DNA of 64,000 nt, taken from the NCBI RefSeq assembly GCF_034702125.1, contig NC_085874.1:1440001-1504000 (forward strand), in the 5' to 3' direction. The translations under genes were made by a program, and so were the position numbers. Shown here in pieces: positions 26,479-43,408 of this stretch. Below the pieces are notes generated by a model, which saw nothing but the letters and a program-made list of their open reading frames with translations, ran no database searches and was not told the origin of the DNA. Every line of letters begins with the position of its first letter. The first letter of the stretch is position 1. The DNA is from Engraulis encrasicolus (Eukaryota; Chordata; Actinopteri; Clupeiformes; Engraulidae).

Positions 26479-26743
26479 CAGCGGTTCCCAAACTGGGGGC
26501 CTAAGGGGAACGCAGAGTTTTTTATATGCTTTTAATAACCTTTCCATACATTGTTAGTAGCAATGTTCACTTCAATGGGTAGTACATGTATTTAGCTTTC
26601 CTGTGATTTACATTAAATATTAGAGAAAATGTGTTTCTGCATTTGGTTACCGGAAAGTGGGGGGTAGCGAAAATATTATTAGGTCCAAAAGAGGGTCCCA
26701 GCAAAAAGTTTGGTAGTCCCAGCAGAAAGTTTGGGAACCACAG
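26479..26743. mobile_element. hAT MITE, CAGYGGTTCCCAAACT family, copy 1
   Basis: The left end CAGCGGTTCCCAAACTGG is inverted to the right end AGTTTGGGAACCACAG. The target duplication is not clear. Relatives lie at 52075 and 56849, with a possible one at 40161. Confidence 0.75.
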
Positions 26744-26894
26744 CGGTACCTCATTGCGGCTCATGTAAAAGGTACAGTGTGGAAGATTTTCAGGTGTTCA
26801 TTACCAACATTTTGATCACCCATTCACAAACTTGTCCATGTTCCATGAATATGTGTTCTTCCACCATCAACTTCTTACTATATTTGTATGATAT

Positions 26895-27027
26895 GACAGT
26901 GAAGGAGTGACAGGAAGAGAGTGGGGAGAAAGAGACAGGGAAGGGTCGAGGAAGCACCTGTGCCAGAATCGAACCCCGGTCAGCCGCGTAGCAGACGATT
27001 GCCCTACCGTTAGTGCCATGGTAGGCT
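26895..27027 (-). mobile_element. tRNA-derived SINE, minus strand
   Basis: The complement has a tRNA-like head with a GGGGTTCGATTC B box (26967-26978). A C/T-rich body ending CTTCCTGTCACTCC follows, a common fish SINE layout. It is not a functional tRNA. Confidence 0.7.
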
Positions 27028-27521
27028 ACAATCAGTTTCAAGTGTACTTATAGCCACTTGGGGCTTGATCTCATGACTTTCCAGTTCACGCTTGAGTTTG
27101 GCATGGGATGCACAGGTAAGATTCCGCTGAGCCTAAGATCTAAGTTGATAGCTCAGTGTTACCGTATCCGTTTGAAACTTCAGAAGGGAGGTGCACTAAT
27201 GCTCTGCCATGGTTCTATCTCTAAACTCTGCTAGCTGTCATCCGTTACATAGGTATATACGGTACAAAATCATTTTTAAATGTACAATACAGCCATCCTC
27301 CATGTTCATGTGCATCGTGAATATGGACAGCAATGGACATCATGCTGTCCCTTTCCACACTGCCCCAATTTGAAGATGGCATTTGGAAATCTTACACTTT
27401 GGATCTTCAAAGAAGCTGTTGGTAGTAGAACAGTTGTAGAAGACAACCATTGAAGGAACATTAACCTCCGGTTTCAAGGGGGTTGTTTTACATTTTGAAG
27501 TTGCCTGTCCAGCATGATGGA

Positions 27522-27562
<41 letters not shown>
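27522..27562. repeat. (GAT)n trinucleotide repeat
   Basis: About 13 GAT units. They produce poly-Asp and poly-His artefact frames. Confidence 0.95.
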
Positions 27563-27794
27563 GCGATTCCCAGGCCACTGCACCTGTTTGTCACTGAGGG
27601 GAGCGTGGCAGCAGGCGGCGCGGCAGGCGGCACTACAAAGCCTGTTGGTGTTGACATCCGTCTCGAATTTTGGGTCTCGGCCCACGCTGCTCAAGCTGTC
27701 TGGCATTTTGTCGCTTGTGAAAATGAGCTTGAGTAGAGAGGAAATTTGGCTGCTAGACACAATAACAACTCGCGGTCGGCGCTTTGCATTTGTT

Positions 27795-27836
27795 TTTGTT
27801 GCACACACACACACCCACAATCACACACACCCACAA

Positions 27837-27925
<89 letters not shown>

Positions 27926-28067
27926 CGGCCGTTGACAGCTTTGGACGGGACAAAGTCATATGAAAGTGCCCCCCCAGTACATACAATGTAATATGGACCT
28001 AATGTTGGGCCCCCTCTGATGCTGGGCCCGGGACAACTGATCCCTTTGTCTTCCCCTGTCAGCTGCC

Positions 28068-28108
<41 letters not shown>

Positions 28109-28122
28109 CACTCACACACACT
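27795..28122. repeat. (CA)n microsatellites
   Basis: CA runs occur at 27795-27921 (interrupted at the start) and at 28070-28122. Confidence 0.93.
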
Positions 28123-28524
28123 CCCTCGCCACATGTTGTCAGGCCCAATGAGAGCTTAACAGCGGAGTAGTGGAGTATGTTTGGGGAAATAAACACGAAG
28201 GAATTTTTCATTATGTGTCCAAGAGAGTTGGGGGGGGTGGGTTGTTGGGGGTGAGCCATAAGGATTTAATTGAATGAAGAGGATCCACAGCTGAGGTACA
28301 GACTATTTGTTTGGGATGAGACGGGACGGCGGGGAGCTAAGGAGGGTGGAGGTGGAAGGGGACAGGGGGGTTGGTCAGAGGGCAAGGTCAATGTCAATGC
28401 CTGAGGGGGAAGGGGAGGATCAGCAGGAATGCAGTGCACAGCTGAGGAGTACCATACACACACAGCAGTACACAACAGTACACAACAGTGCACAGTGCAC
28501 AACAGTACCCAACATTAAAATCAA

Positions 28525-28526
28525 GT

Positions 28527-28608
<82 letters not shown>

Positions 28609-28643
28609 CGATAGATCGATAGATCGATAGATCGATAGATAGA
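28525..28643. repeat. (GATA)n tetranucleotide repeat
   Basis: About 29 units of GATA/ATAG. The 3' end carries four GATC variants (atcgatag). Confidence 0.97.
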
Positions 28644-28749
28644 TCTTCTAATGCACATGCTTTAGGAAGCTACATAGTAGACACCAGCCTAAATTCCAGC
28701 TCTGCTCCTTTGGGGACTGCCTGTATGGCAGCCAGCACCAGTTAATGGG

Positions 28750-29120
28750 GCTGTAATACACTCAACTCATGATTCGAATCGTATCACGAGTTTTGACCAA
28801 CAGTTCGATACATCCCACGATTTGTATATTTTTAATTGAATTAATTTGCTTTTTTCACATTGGCCAACAGTAATATTAATTGGTGTAATAGGTTACGAAT
28901 AGGTTACTAGTGATTTTTAAAACATATTTACAAATAATAGTGATGATGATTTGAAGCTTGGAAGCACTATCACACCATATCATGTGGTTGTTCTCTGGAC
29001 TGAAGGGTAACAGAAGTTATCACGATACTGCCTTCTTGCACCGCCCTCTGGAAAGCTGCCTTCTTGCACTCTGCATATCCTGATTTCTCGGTTTGATACG
29101 ATATCGTTATAGCCCTACCA
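28750..29120. mobile_element. Dispersed repeat, partner of 46000-46290 in opposite orientation
   Basis: 28936-29005 is the near-complement of 46055-46125 (shared core gtgatagtgcttccaagctt and agtccagagaacaaccacat). Both copies sit among degenerate ATCGTGATAC-type runs. The superfamily was not determined. Confidence 0.65.
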
Positions 29121-29525
29121 GTTAAAGGTGACACAAAGATTACACAAACATGAATCAATTAAATATATTTAAATAAACTGGACAATATGGCAAAGAGGTT
29201 CTATTTGTGTCATAAACACGGCAAAAGAAAACGTTACGCGAATATCCAACTTTTAAATACACACTGCAAGACCTCTGGGTCCTTGGTCAACCGCCATATT
29301 GTGACGTCAGTGAGATACCGTAGGTTGATGTGTTAAAGTGTTCTGGCCTAGACTAAGTCAAAGTTTTATGTAAACATTAGCAACAGCTTAGACATCTTCC
29401 AACACTAAAAATGTTTTTGGACTGCACATATTCTTCACCTCCGTGGCTTAATTATGGAGCTATAGCTTGCCAGCTCACAGCTAGTCAGACTTACACAAAT
29501 AACCTTTGAAAGACACGTTGACATG
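29121..29525. other. Unannotated intron sequence
   Basis: Nothing recognised. Confidence 0.55.
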
Positions 29526-29551
29526 GGAGTTTGTGCGTGTGGGTGTGCGTG

Positions 29552-29611
<60 letters not shown>

Positions 29612-29650
29612 TGTGTTTGTGTGTGTGTGTGTGTGTGTGCAATGCATGCA
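29526..29650. repeat. (TG)n-(TGCG)n microsatellite
   Basis: TG repeats enclose about 12 GCGT units. Confidence 0.93.
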
Positions 29651-30059
29651 TGCACGCATATACTGTATGTAAAAGTAGCACCTAAGAATAGCAAGCCATT
29701 TTGTGCTCTAATGTCTTGCCCCACAACACTTTTCTTTATTTGGCAGGCTGGAATACATTCATATTTTTGTATAATGTCAAGTGTGACTCACCCAGGCCCT
29801 ACATCAGAGCCTAATGATGTCCAGATGATGACTGTGTGTCATGCATTTACACACCAGTTACCATTTCTCACAGCAGAACAGGCCGGCAGCCTTTCCACAC
29901 GCTGGCCTGCTGTGCCAATTGGCCTTGGTGCCTAAGTCTTTCAAGCACACAATACAAAGAGGACAAAGGGTTCTAAAACGTTATAAAGCAGAGATTTGAT
30001 TAACAGGGACAGATATTTAGACAAAAGCATAAATAAGGGGACAGAGGGAGGGATGAAGG

Positions 30060-32951
<2,892 letters not shown>

Positions 32952-33081
32952 CAGTGCCGGAGCAATTGCACACTGGGACCCAGTGCAAAATACCAATAAG
33001 GCGTCCCACACAACCTGGCAGGGCCAATATTGGAGGGCCCAGGGGCAAATGCCCTGCTTGCCCCTCATAGCTCAGTCCCTG
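32952..33081. mobile_element. 130-bp hAT-type MITE
   Basis: It starts CAGTGCCGGAGC and ends GCTCAGTCCCTG. The 8-bp flanks gtacttgt and gtacttct match at 7 of 8 positions. The interior is GGGCCC-rich. Confidence 0.75.
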
Positions 33082-33089
33082 GTACTTCT

Positions 33090-34735
33090 CCAGGTCTATA
33101 TTGAAGCTCAGCTAGCGGCTGGTCCATTAGATAATTTATCAGCTGCCCTCAGTGTCAACTTTAAGCCTCTAGACACTTTCACTGCTTTGTGGAGAGATAT
33201 GAAGTATTTTCAAACTTGTGGAGAATCTATGCATAAACAAAGGCATATGGATTCAGTTATCCATGTCATCGTTGTGAAGAAAAAATCCACTAGAAAGTTG
33301 AGTCGATAGTTTATGGCTACATGCTTGACATGGTCTAGCTGTTTACATATCCAACTCTCTCGAGGACGTCACGGAACTCTTTCTCAATTTTGTTTGCTGG
33401 AAAATGTGTTGGAGTTTTCTTTTGTAGTCATAACATTTGACTATGGGCCATTTTCATGAAAGTAAAGCACTGAAACAGTTCCATAACCACCCTAATGACA
33501 TTGGTGCGCTCCGGGTACATAGAAACACTGCGGAGGTCTGCGGTCAGGCTAATCAACAGAATACAATTGTTTCTTATGACGTGCCAGGATTCCCAGTGTT
33601 TTAAAAGCCTCTGATCCAAACATAAGATTTTTGAGATCTCTGGAAAGCACCTACGAGAATGTGACCACCATAACTGAACTTAACCCAAACCTTGTACAGT
33701 ACCTGCAACGTCCTAGTGGTAAAATTCTGAAGAAAAAAACTGAATGCATTAAATATGATGTGTAAGTGCAGTAATGTGTACACTGGTTTACCCATAAAGC
33801 AACTTGGAGGTAATCACAGAAACACAGACACACCGCAGGGAGTATTGCTGTCCTGTTTCTGGGGTTTCGCTGCTAATGAGGGACATGGATTCAGATGTTT
33901 TCGACCGCAAAATCCCTCTGACACAGATTGTTTAACAGACGCCTGCCTGGGAGGGACATAAAATGCATCCGCTGTCAAAACAGTGTGCCATGACTTTGAG
34001 CTGCCCCGATGGTGCGTAGGTTAGTATTATAGACGCCCCTAGATGGAAATTGAGCATAGGGGCACAGGCGAGGGGTGGTATTTTTTTCAGAGAGAGAGAG
34101 AAAAGAGAGAGAGAGAAATAGGACTCAAAATTCAGATGGAGGTGATTTAAAAAATGGATCCCCCAAAGACAAGGACACACCACAAACTAAGTAAGCTCAG
34201 AGACAATGGAAAAGAGAAAGAAATGCTGGGTTTTGTAAATCTGGGAAGAGTGGCTGGAAGAAGAGGATGACAAGGAGGGAAAGCAAAGATGAAGATGGCA
34301 AGAAAAGGAAAAGGAGACAAAAGAAACAAAAGTAAACCCTTGTGAAACATGACGGGACGATTAAGGCACAGTACCTCTCCAACAGCAAATGGTCATCATG
34401 GAGATTGGACTCTGAGGGGCCCGTCTGGATGAGGCCCAGCTTGGCCAAGAGACAGTGGGAGGCTGAACAAGAGGCAGCGATCCAGACTAAGCGATGCAGC
34501 CAAAATGGAATATTTTTTGAAGTTGCACTGTTTTGTGCGTCCATTAGGGGCTGGATGCCGAGGTAAGCAACTTCCCGTGGATTCCTGGGTTCAGAAGTCA
34601 AATCAACAAGTTTTATGGTTGAAGAGAACTTCCAGGTTATTGTGAAACATGACTGCCAAAAACCAAATGATTAAAAACATGACTTCTTCAGTAGACTCTT
34701 GGCCTGAGTGATTTATATACAATACAATGCAATAT
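33090..34735. other. Unannotated intron sequence
   Basis: A GA-rich stretch lies near 34090-34120. No supported gene. Confidence 0.55.
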
Positions 34736-35473
34736 AATACAACCTGTATTTATATAGCGCAATATCACAACTAAAGTTGTCTCAAAGTGCACATACAGTG
34801 GTGCTCATATGTTTACATACCCCAGCAGAATATACGCTTTCTCTGCGATTTCTCACGAAATATGACGGATTACACAAAACCTTTTTTTTCACTCATTGCT
34901 AGTGACTGGCTTAAGATATTTATTAGCAATATTCTGTGTTTACTCTTTCAAAAACATGTTCACAACTCAAACTACCCAAATGACCCTGTTCAAAAGTTTA
35001 CATAGCCTAGTTTCTGATGCTGAATATGGCCCTGTTTAACATCAAGGATCACTCTAAATTGTTTGTGGTAGTTGTAGATAAGGCTCTTAATGTTCTCAGA
35101 TGACAAAACAGCACATTCTTCCTGGCAGAATGGTTGTTTCCTATAATATCTCTGGGTGTCTTGCTGGAACCTCACATTTGAGGTTTCCCCTGAGTGGCTC
35201 AATGATGTTGAGATCAGGAGAGTGAGATGGTCGCACAATTTATGGTTGCTTTATTCTTTTTGAAGCTAATGATGGGTTGATTTGGCTTTCTGTGTCGAAA
35301 TATTGTCATGTTGGCACTGTTGGAATTTCAATTCAGAAATGCAATATGAGGGGTTTGGTTGGAATCAAGCCAATGGTCAAGGGAATCATTGCATTGCAAT
35401 GATCATTGCAAGGGAAATTGTTCAGGAGGCATAGGACAACCAAAAAATAACTTCAGGTGAAATGTAGGACAAC

Positions 35474-35880
35474 ATGAAAAAATGTTTTAAACTGTACAGG
35501 AAAGAGGCACTTGAGGAAAGATGGGCTGTTGGGGGTTGCCAGGAGAAAGCCATTACTACAAAAATGCAAACATGTTATTTTGCATATGATACACCAAATA
35601 GCATAGTGAGAAGCATCAGAATGCATGTGACAAAGTCATTTGGAAAAATTAGATCAATATGGAACTTTTCCCACTATTAACAGTACCATTTGCAGAACAG
35701 TCAACGGAGCCTATAATGAAAGTTACACCATCCCTTCTGTGAAACATGGTTATGGACCACTGATGTCATGGGGACATTTGAGTTACAAATGCACTACACT
35801 TTTGGTCCATACTCACAGAATGATGAATACATTGCCCCGTGAAAAATACTGGAGGAAACTTGACACTCATCAGCCTTGAA
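35474..35880 (+). pseudogene. Tc1-like transposase remnant
   Basis: Translated in two overlapping frames, this loop gives segments resembling a Tc1/mariner transposase. The clearest is SVKHGYGPLMSWGH, matching the family SVKHGGGSVMVWG block. The frames are separate and short, so frameshifts are implied. The DD34E end motif is in the right arm beyond the hAT-like insertion. The remnant cannot encode an intact enzyme. Confidence 0.75.
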
Positions 35881-35969
35881 TCTGCACATGGTCCATTGTT
35901 TGGACATGCCAACATGACAATATTTCAGCACAGAAAGCCACATCAACCCGTCATTAGCTTCAGAAACAA

Positions 35970-36793
35970 GTAGTGGTGGGCCGTTATCGGCGTTAACGTG
36001 CTGCGATAATGTGAGCCTCTTATCGCGCGACAAAGAAAATATCGCACGTTAATCTATACTCAAAATATGGGTTTGGAGTTTGGGTATGCACGTCACCATC
36101 GCGCTTGATTGACAGACGCTTTCAGACTGCGCTCCAGTCGCTTCTCCTCTCCACCTGTTGCTATCAGCAGACCTAAATATGAACAGGATTTGCATGCTGA
36201 AAACATTAATCTCTCTGCTGTGGTAGGTGTTGTTTGAGTGATTTTTCGTAAGTGATAGACTAAAGAGACGTTATTGTTTGAGGTGATGCATAGAGAGACA
36301 TTGTGTGAGTAGCCTACCAGCCCGACATAGCCTATATTTCCTCACGCATTGCATGGAACCATTGACCGTATTCTATTTACTGTCAATGCATGGAACACAT
36401 AAACAACTTCCAGAAATCTTGCCTGTGCCATAATTGCAAAACATTCCGTGTGATATGCATTTTGAAGATGGTCAAACTGAAACTGTCAATATCTACTCTC
36501 GCTGAATGTTTGTGTAATTGTATTGCGATCACGCATTTGCGACTATTGAGATACAACATACGGTAATAATGAACCTCGCGGTTGTCGCGCTTGATTTTTT
36601 TGCAAACTGAATTAATTTCAAGTTGTTACTCCTCTGGCATTCTAACTCTGAGAACAACTCTCGGGTTTAGACCAAAATCCCCGAAGGCCAGTGCTGTAGG
36701 TTCTAGAAATCCAGCCTGGAGCTGCTGTGGGCTGCTGTGCGCAGAGCTCCTCCCTCTCTTAAAGGAGCGACTGCTCTTTTTAACAGTCAGTGG

Positions 36794-36829
<36 letters not shown>

Positions 36830-37305
36830 ATCTCTCGCTCACTCTCATCCTCTCTCTCTCTCTCTCTCTCTCTCCATTAGAAATGCTGAACTGTTGAGGT
36901 CATTTTGTTTAAATAGCCTAAATGTTTGATAGATTTATCTGCTGGCCTATTCGCCTATACAACTTATAGCGCTGTTCATTTTGAAATTTCAGTATCTTAT
37001 AACTGTAAATGCTTCCTAACATATTCAACACACTTTACAAATATTGCAGTGATTTTTTTTCATCACGAAGTATCAACATGACCATTTTTTGAAGATGAGA
37101 TGCATTTTGGAAAAAAGAGATGAGCTCTGGTCTAATGCGGCATCTGTCTTAAGAAACCCCCAAGGTTTTTTTTCGGCATTATTTCGCTAGCGTGCCTATT
37201 CTGAATGAGCCATTTTGATATAGATTAATCTAGATTAATCTAGATTAATTTCATGATTACAGTGAGATTAATCTAGATTAAAAAAATTAATCTATGCCCA
37301 CCCCT
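35970..37305. mobile_element. hAT-like element inserted in the Tc1-like element
   Basis: The ends (t)AGTGGTGGGC and GCCCACCCCT are inverted. The flanks agaaacaa (35962-35969) and agaaataa (37306-37313) match at 7 of 8. Comparison with the uninterrupted inverted left arm confirms the insertion. The 3' end carries triple TAATCTAGAT repeats, and there is a (CT)n at 36799-36873. No transposase was seen. Confidence 0.8.
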
Positions 37306-37870
37306 AGAAATAATACAATGACGTTTTTGTGCGACCGTCTCACTCTTCTGATCTCAACATCATTGAGCCACTCAGGGGAAACCTCAAATGTGAGGTTCCA
37401 GCAAGACACCCAAAGGTATTATAGGAAACAACCATTCTGCCAGGAAGAATGTGCTGTTTTGTCATCAGAGAACATTAAGAGCCTTATCCACAACTACCAC
37501 AAACAATTTAGAGCGGTCCCTGATGTTAAACAGGGCCATATTCAGCATCAGAAATTAGGGTATGTAAACTTTTGAACAGGGTCATTTGGGTAGTTTGGGT
37601 TGTGATCATGCTTTAAAAAGAGTAAACACAGAATAGTGCTAATAAATATCTTAAGCCAGTCACTAGCAATGAGTGAAAAAAAAGGTTTTGTGTAATCCTT
37701 CATATTTTGAGAGAAATCGCCAAGAAAGCGTATATTCTGCTGGGGTATGTAAACATATGAGCACCACTGTACACACATACACTTCCCTACGTTCACACAC
37801 CAGCTCTGGAGACTGCTGCACGGCGGCAATTGTCCGGGGTTCATGTGAGAAGGTGCATTATACATACACA

Positions 37871-38936
<1,066 letters not shown>

Positions 38937-38940
38937 TTAA

Positions 38941-39633
38941 CCCTTTAACGCAGAGCCTCTGTTGTAACCTAATTGTCATCAAAATGGTAATGACCAAGAT
39001 TTAATTTGTTACCTCGGACTCCTCGCATTGCAATGTTGTTACTATGTAGTCGAGCGTTTTTAGCGAAGAATGAATAGGTCTGTCAACGGCTAAAATTGTG
39101 TCTTGCTTGGCATCCTGCCACTGGGAACCTTGGCCAGACTGAGTAAAATCCTTGATATGATTACCAACTGCTGTGAGGTCTCAGGCTGAAGCTGCATGCA
39201 TGACCTCCGCTCCATGGAGCTCACAGGCTCGCAGGTGCTTTTCACTTCTGTTGACCTCTTGGCCTTCCAGTCACCACCATGGCTGCCATGAAGCCGTAAT
39301 GGCTTACAGACACAGTAGAGGCCAGCAGCTGAGGAGGACACATTCACACAACAGACCCCCCAAAAAACAACAAACAAACAAACAACTGCAAGTAATTACG
39401 TGAAGCGCCTTGAAATCTTGAAATGACCCGCCTTATGGGATAATGGGAATCATGTTGTAATCCGGAAAGCTTTCCTCTGAAATTGCAGCACTATCTCAAC
39501 GCTGTTATTTCTCGTAGCCTCTTACTGCAGATGGGGGGTCGCCGGCGGCCCTATTCACTTGCTGAAAATGCTTAACTACATCATAACAACATTGCTATGA
39601 CATTACAGAGAGCCATAGTGCTGCGCTAAGGGG
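38941..39633. mobile_element. TTAA-flanked piggyBac-like MITE
   Basis: TTAA at 38937-38940 and 39634-39637 flanks the inverted ends CCCTTTAACGCAG and CTGCGCTAAGGGG. Sub-copies occur at about 49182-49360, 54134-54316 and 59687-59740. Confidence 0.82.
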
Positions 39634-40160
39634 TTAATACAAATCTGTTTGGGTAGCAGCACTGTGGCTCTTCTGGTTTCTGCTCTCCGTCAAAAGGCCA
39701 TTTCAGTGTTTCATGCCAGCCATGTGGGTTTGTACTTGTGTAGTGAGCTCGGAGAAGGCAAGTTGATGTACTGCTCGGGTTGAGCAGTCCGCTGCGCTCA
39801 GATCATTATCTGCACAATATCAAGGCTTGGTCGGGTGGGTGGGAAAGTACGAGACCCAGTGTGCCAGACAGTTGAGAATACTTTACCATTCATTCACTGC
39901 AGGATATGAAAAGATTGGATATTATAACGGGCCGATCTTCACTGTGGCATCAATCTATCTTGCCCCCATCTGGCCTAACAAATGCTTGGACTGGCAACAA
40001 GTCGAGACCGGCAGTAGCCCAAATTGGTTGGCACGGACCAAAGGCAGAGGATGGGGGTTTTCTCTTGTAGTTGGAGTGCAGCATGCCATCTATGCCTGTC
40101 CCAGGGATTTTTCTAGTTCAGCAGTGGCGGTCTTGCCTGGGCCATTATACTCTAGAGTCT

Positions 40161-40359
40161 AGTGTTTCTCAACGGGGGGCGTTGAGAAGGATACAGCTGA
40201 GAGGAGGTGGTGCTCAGTTTCCATTGGGGGAAATTAGTCTATTTTATTTCTTAATATTAAGGTGGGCATCGGCAGGCTTATGATTAGGTCAAGAGTGGCG
40301 TTGGGAGGCTCATGACGAGGGCCAGCGGGTGCTTATTTTAAAAAGGTTGAGCGCCACTG
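40161..40359. mobile_element. Possible hAT MITE, AGTGTTTCTCAAC type
   Basis: The left agtgtttctcaac and right gttgagcgccactg are imperfectly inverted. No target duplication was found. Confidence 0.5.
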
Positions 40360-40918
40360 TTCTCTAAGATCCAAGCTACTCTTGGACAATATGTGGGACT
40401 CGGGGGACTGAAGGCTTCCATTTCCACCACAAGAGATACCGTCGGTCTGCCTGTGGAATCAGCTGGCCAGCGGCATGCTTGGGTCAGCAGAATGGGACTG
40501 TTCTTTCCACTTGACCTCTCCCCACCGTTGGGCTGTACAGGCCAATGCAGAGGGGTCAAGCGTAACTAAAGAGCTATGCACTCACTCATCCCACCCAGAC
40601 CAAATGGAGAATTCCTCCCACCTGGCCTCACAATTCCCTCCCACCTGGCAAACCAGACCTGTTCACATTTGGTGATGGGGATGGAAGGGTGCACTGTGGG
40701 GGATATAGACATGCTGTCTTCACCAAGATTACAGGGGGATGGAGTGGACGGTTGTGAGATGTGGTGTGAGGGGGAATGAATCACTGGAGGCAGAGTTTGA
40801 GGTTAAGGTGCGTGGGGTGACTGTCTGTGACGGTGGTCCCCTGTGTGCGTGGGACCAAATGAATGTGGAATATATACATCCTGTAAAACAATTAGTTCTC
40901 TCTGTCTCTCACACACGA

Positions 40919-41047
<129 letters not shown>

Positions 41048-41230
41048 AAGAAAGAGGGATGTGGATAGAGAGACCGGTAGAGAATTGAAAGCGCTGTTTA
41101 TTTTGAAGATTTATTTGTTTATTTATTATTTGTGGTGTGACTGTGACTGTGTGGTCCACCGACTAAATGTGTTCAGGCTCCAATGAGCGTGAAAAACACA
41201 TCCTTTTTCAAATCTGACCTCTTGTCAAAC

Positions 41231-41469
<239 letters not shown>

Positions 41470-41639
41470 CGAGGGAGAGGGGGAGAGAGAGAGAGAAGAC
41501 AGAGATAGCTGAGTTGCACCTTCGTGTTCCATTTTTTACACAAAGATGGTGGCTCACGGAGCCTTTGACACATGCCACCTTCTGAAAGGGGACTGAAGTC
41601 TGAATTTGATGTTGACACAATGTCCATGAAAATGACTTA

Positions 41640-42020
41640 AAAGCCCCTCTACAAAATGACGTTGAAAAGACCTCCATTAATACCATATTTTGACTAGAAA
41701 TGGCTCCTATATGAATGTACTGTGGATGTCATCAGTGTCTAAAATAAGTCTGATAAGACGTCAATAAGACGTCCACGAAGATGACGTTATAACACCCTCT
41801 ACAAAATGACGTTGAAAAGACGTCCACGAAGACCATATTTGGACTAGAAATGGCTCCTTTATGGACGTACTTTGGACATCATAAAAAGACGTTGAGAAGA
41901 CATAAGGAAAAGACATCGTCCGGCGCCACAGTCTGCACGTGCAGCAGATGACTTAAAGTTTACGTCCAACAATGACTTAGAAAAGACGTTGTATGAACGT
42001 CTTTTTGCTCATTGGGATAG
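41640..42020. repeat. Degenerate GACGT-rich tandem repeat
   Basis: Repeated phrases such as gacgttgaaaagac and agacgtccacgaaga recur, with two ~90-bp units (accatattt..gactagaaatggctcct at 41681 and 41831). Confidence 0.75.
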
Positions 42021-42704
42021 AACGCCATTGACATAGTACCAAAGCAGTTCCAGGAAGTGAGCGTTGAATACAGCAAGTGCAGAGAAGGAAAATGCAATTC
42101 ATTTTCATTCATTTTGAGTTGTCTTTGCTTGTTACGTAGTGGTTCTGTGTTAGTCTCTGGCAAAAAGAAAGCCACTGCCTAGAATTATTCATGTCAATCA
42201 TGTCACCAACTGACTTCCTGTGCTCTGGTTGTCACAACTCTGAATACCATGGCTCTGACTTTACCAATCTGTAGGATGTGGTGTGCACACAGACACACAT
42301 GCACAAGCATGCTCACGCACTGATGCACTTACGTGCACACACACACCGAGTCACAGAGAGATGCACAGAGACACATATGGATAAGTTCTTGAGTGGCCAC
42401 ATTCAGCATCATCTCTCCTCTCTCTCACCACTGCTCAGTTTCCTCCTCCCACACTCCCCGCTACACACCTCTAAATCCTGGCCCATACTAAGGTCTTGGT
42501 TTTTGCGAGTGCAACTCGAAAGTCGTTGGGGTTTTAAGGCTCCCCTGGGCCCCACGCCCGTGTCGTAAAGAAAACGGGGCAAGAAACTGCTGCTCTCACA
42601 TTCTGACGGTCGTTAGAAAATGGTCGTACATCATCCGTCAGAGGAAGAGAGGGAATGTACATGACGTAAGGATCTCACTCAGTCACACACAAACCATCAT
42701 GCGC

Positions 42705-43060
<356 letters not shown>

Positions 43061-43284
43061 AAGAAAGAGGGATGTGGATAGAGAGACCGGTAGAGAATTG
43101 AAAGCGCTGTTTATTTTGAAGATTTATTTGTTTATTTGTTATTTGTGGTGTGACTGTGACTGATCTGCACATACCGTATAGTGTGCATGCACTTACCGGT
43201 ATGTGCAAATACACATGTACACATACACACATGCACACACTTGCACATTCCGTGGTGATGGATAATTTGGTGGATGTGTGTCGC

Positions 43285-43346
43285 ATGCACGCACACACAC
43301 ACGCACACTCGCACACACGCACGCACGCACACACGCATGCACGCAC

Positions 43347-43407
<61 letters not shown>
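43285..43407. repeat. (CACG)/(CA)n microsatellite
   Basis: Mixed CACG and CA units that become pure CA. Confidence 0.94.

Positions 43408-43408
<1 letters not shown>

Larger units (their letters stand above)
34796..37769. mobile_element. Tc1-like foldback element with nested insertion
   Basis: The ends CAGTGGTGCTCATATGTTTA and its complement are flanked by TA. The left arm (about 34796-35317) is an inverted copy of the right arm (about 35906-37769, less the insertion). The right arm encodes a decayed Tc1-type transposase C-terminus (DLNIIEPLRGNLK). The unpaired loop carries an upstream transposase fragment (SVKHGYGPLMSWGH, near 35734-35775). Frameshifts and stops make it inactive. Confidence 0.85.

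Noticed and set aside
26897..27027. Possible tRNA gene (GGTTCGATTC box)
   Set aside because: No complete cloverleaf could be drawn, and a SINE body follows the head.
27483..27657. Poly-His and poly-Asp frames
   Set aside because: Produced by the (GAT)n repeat; no surrounding coding signal.
28525..28643. GATA repeat as a GATA-factor regulatory cluster
   Set aside because: A simple tetranucleotide microsatellite gives the motif by default, with no independent support for function.
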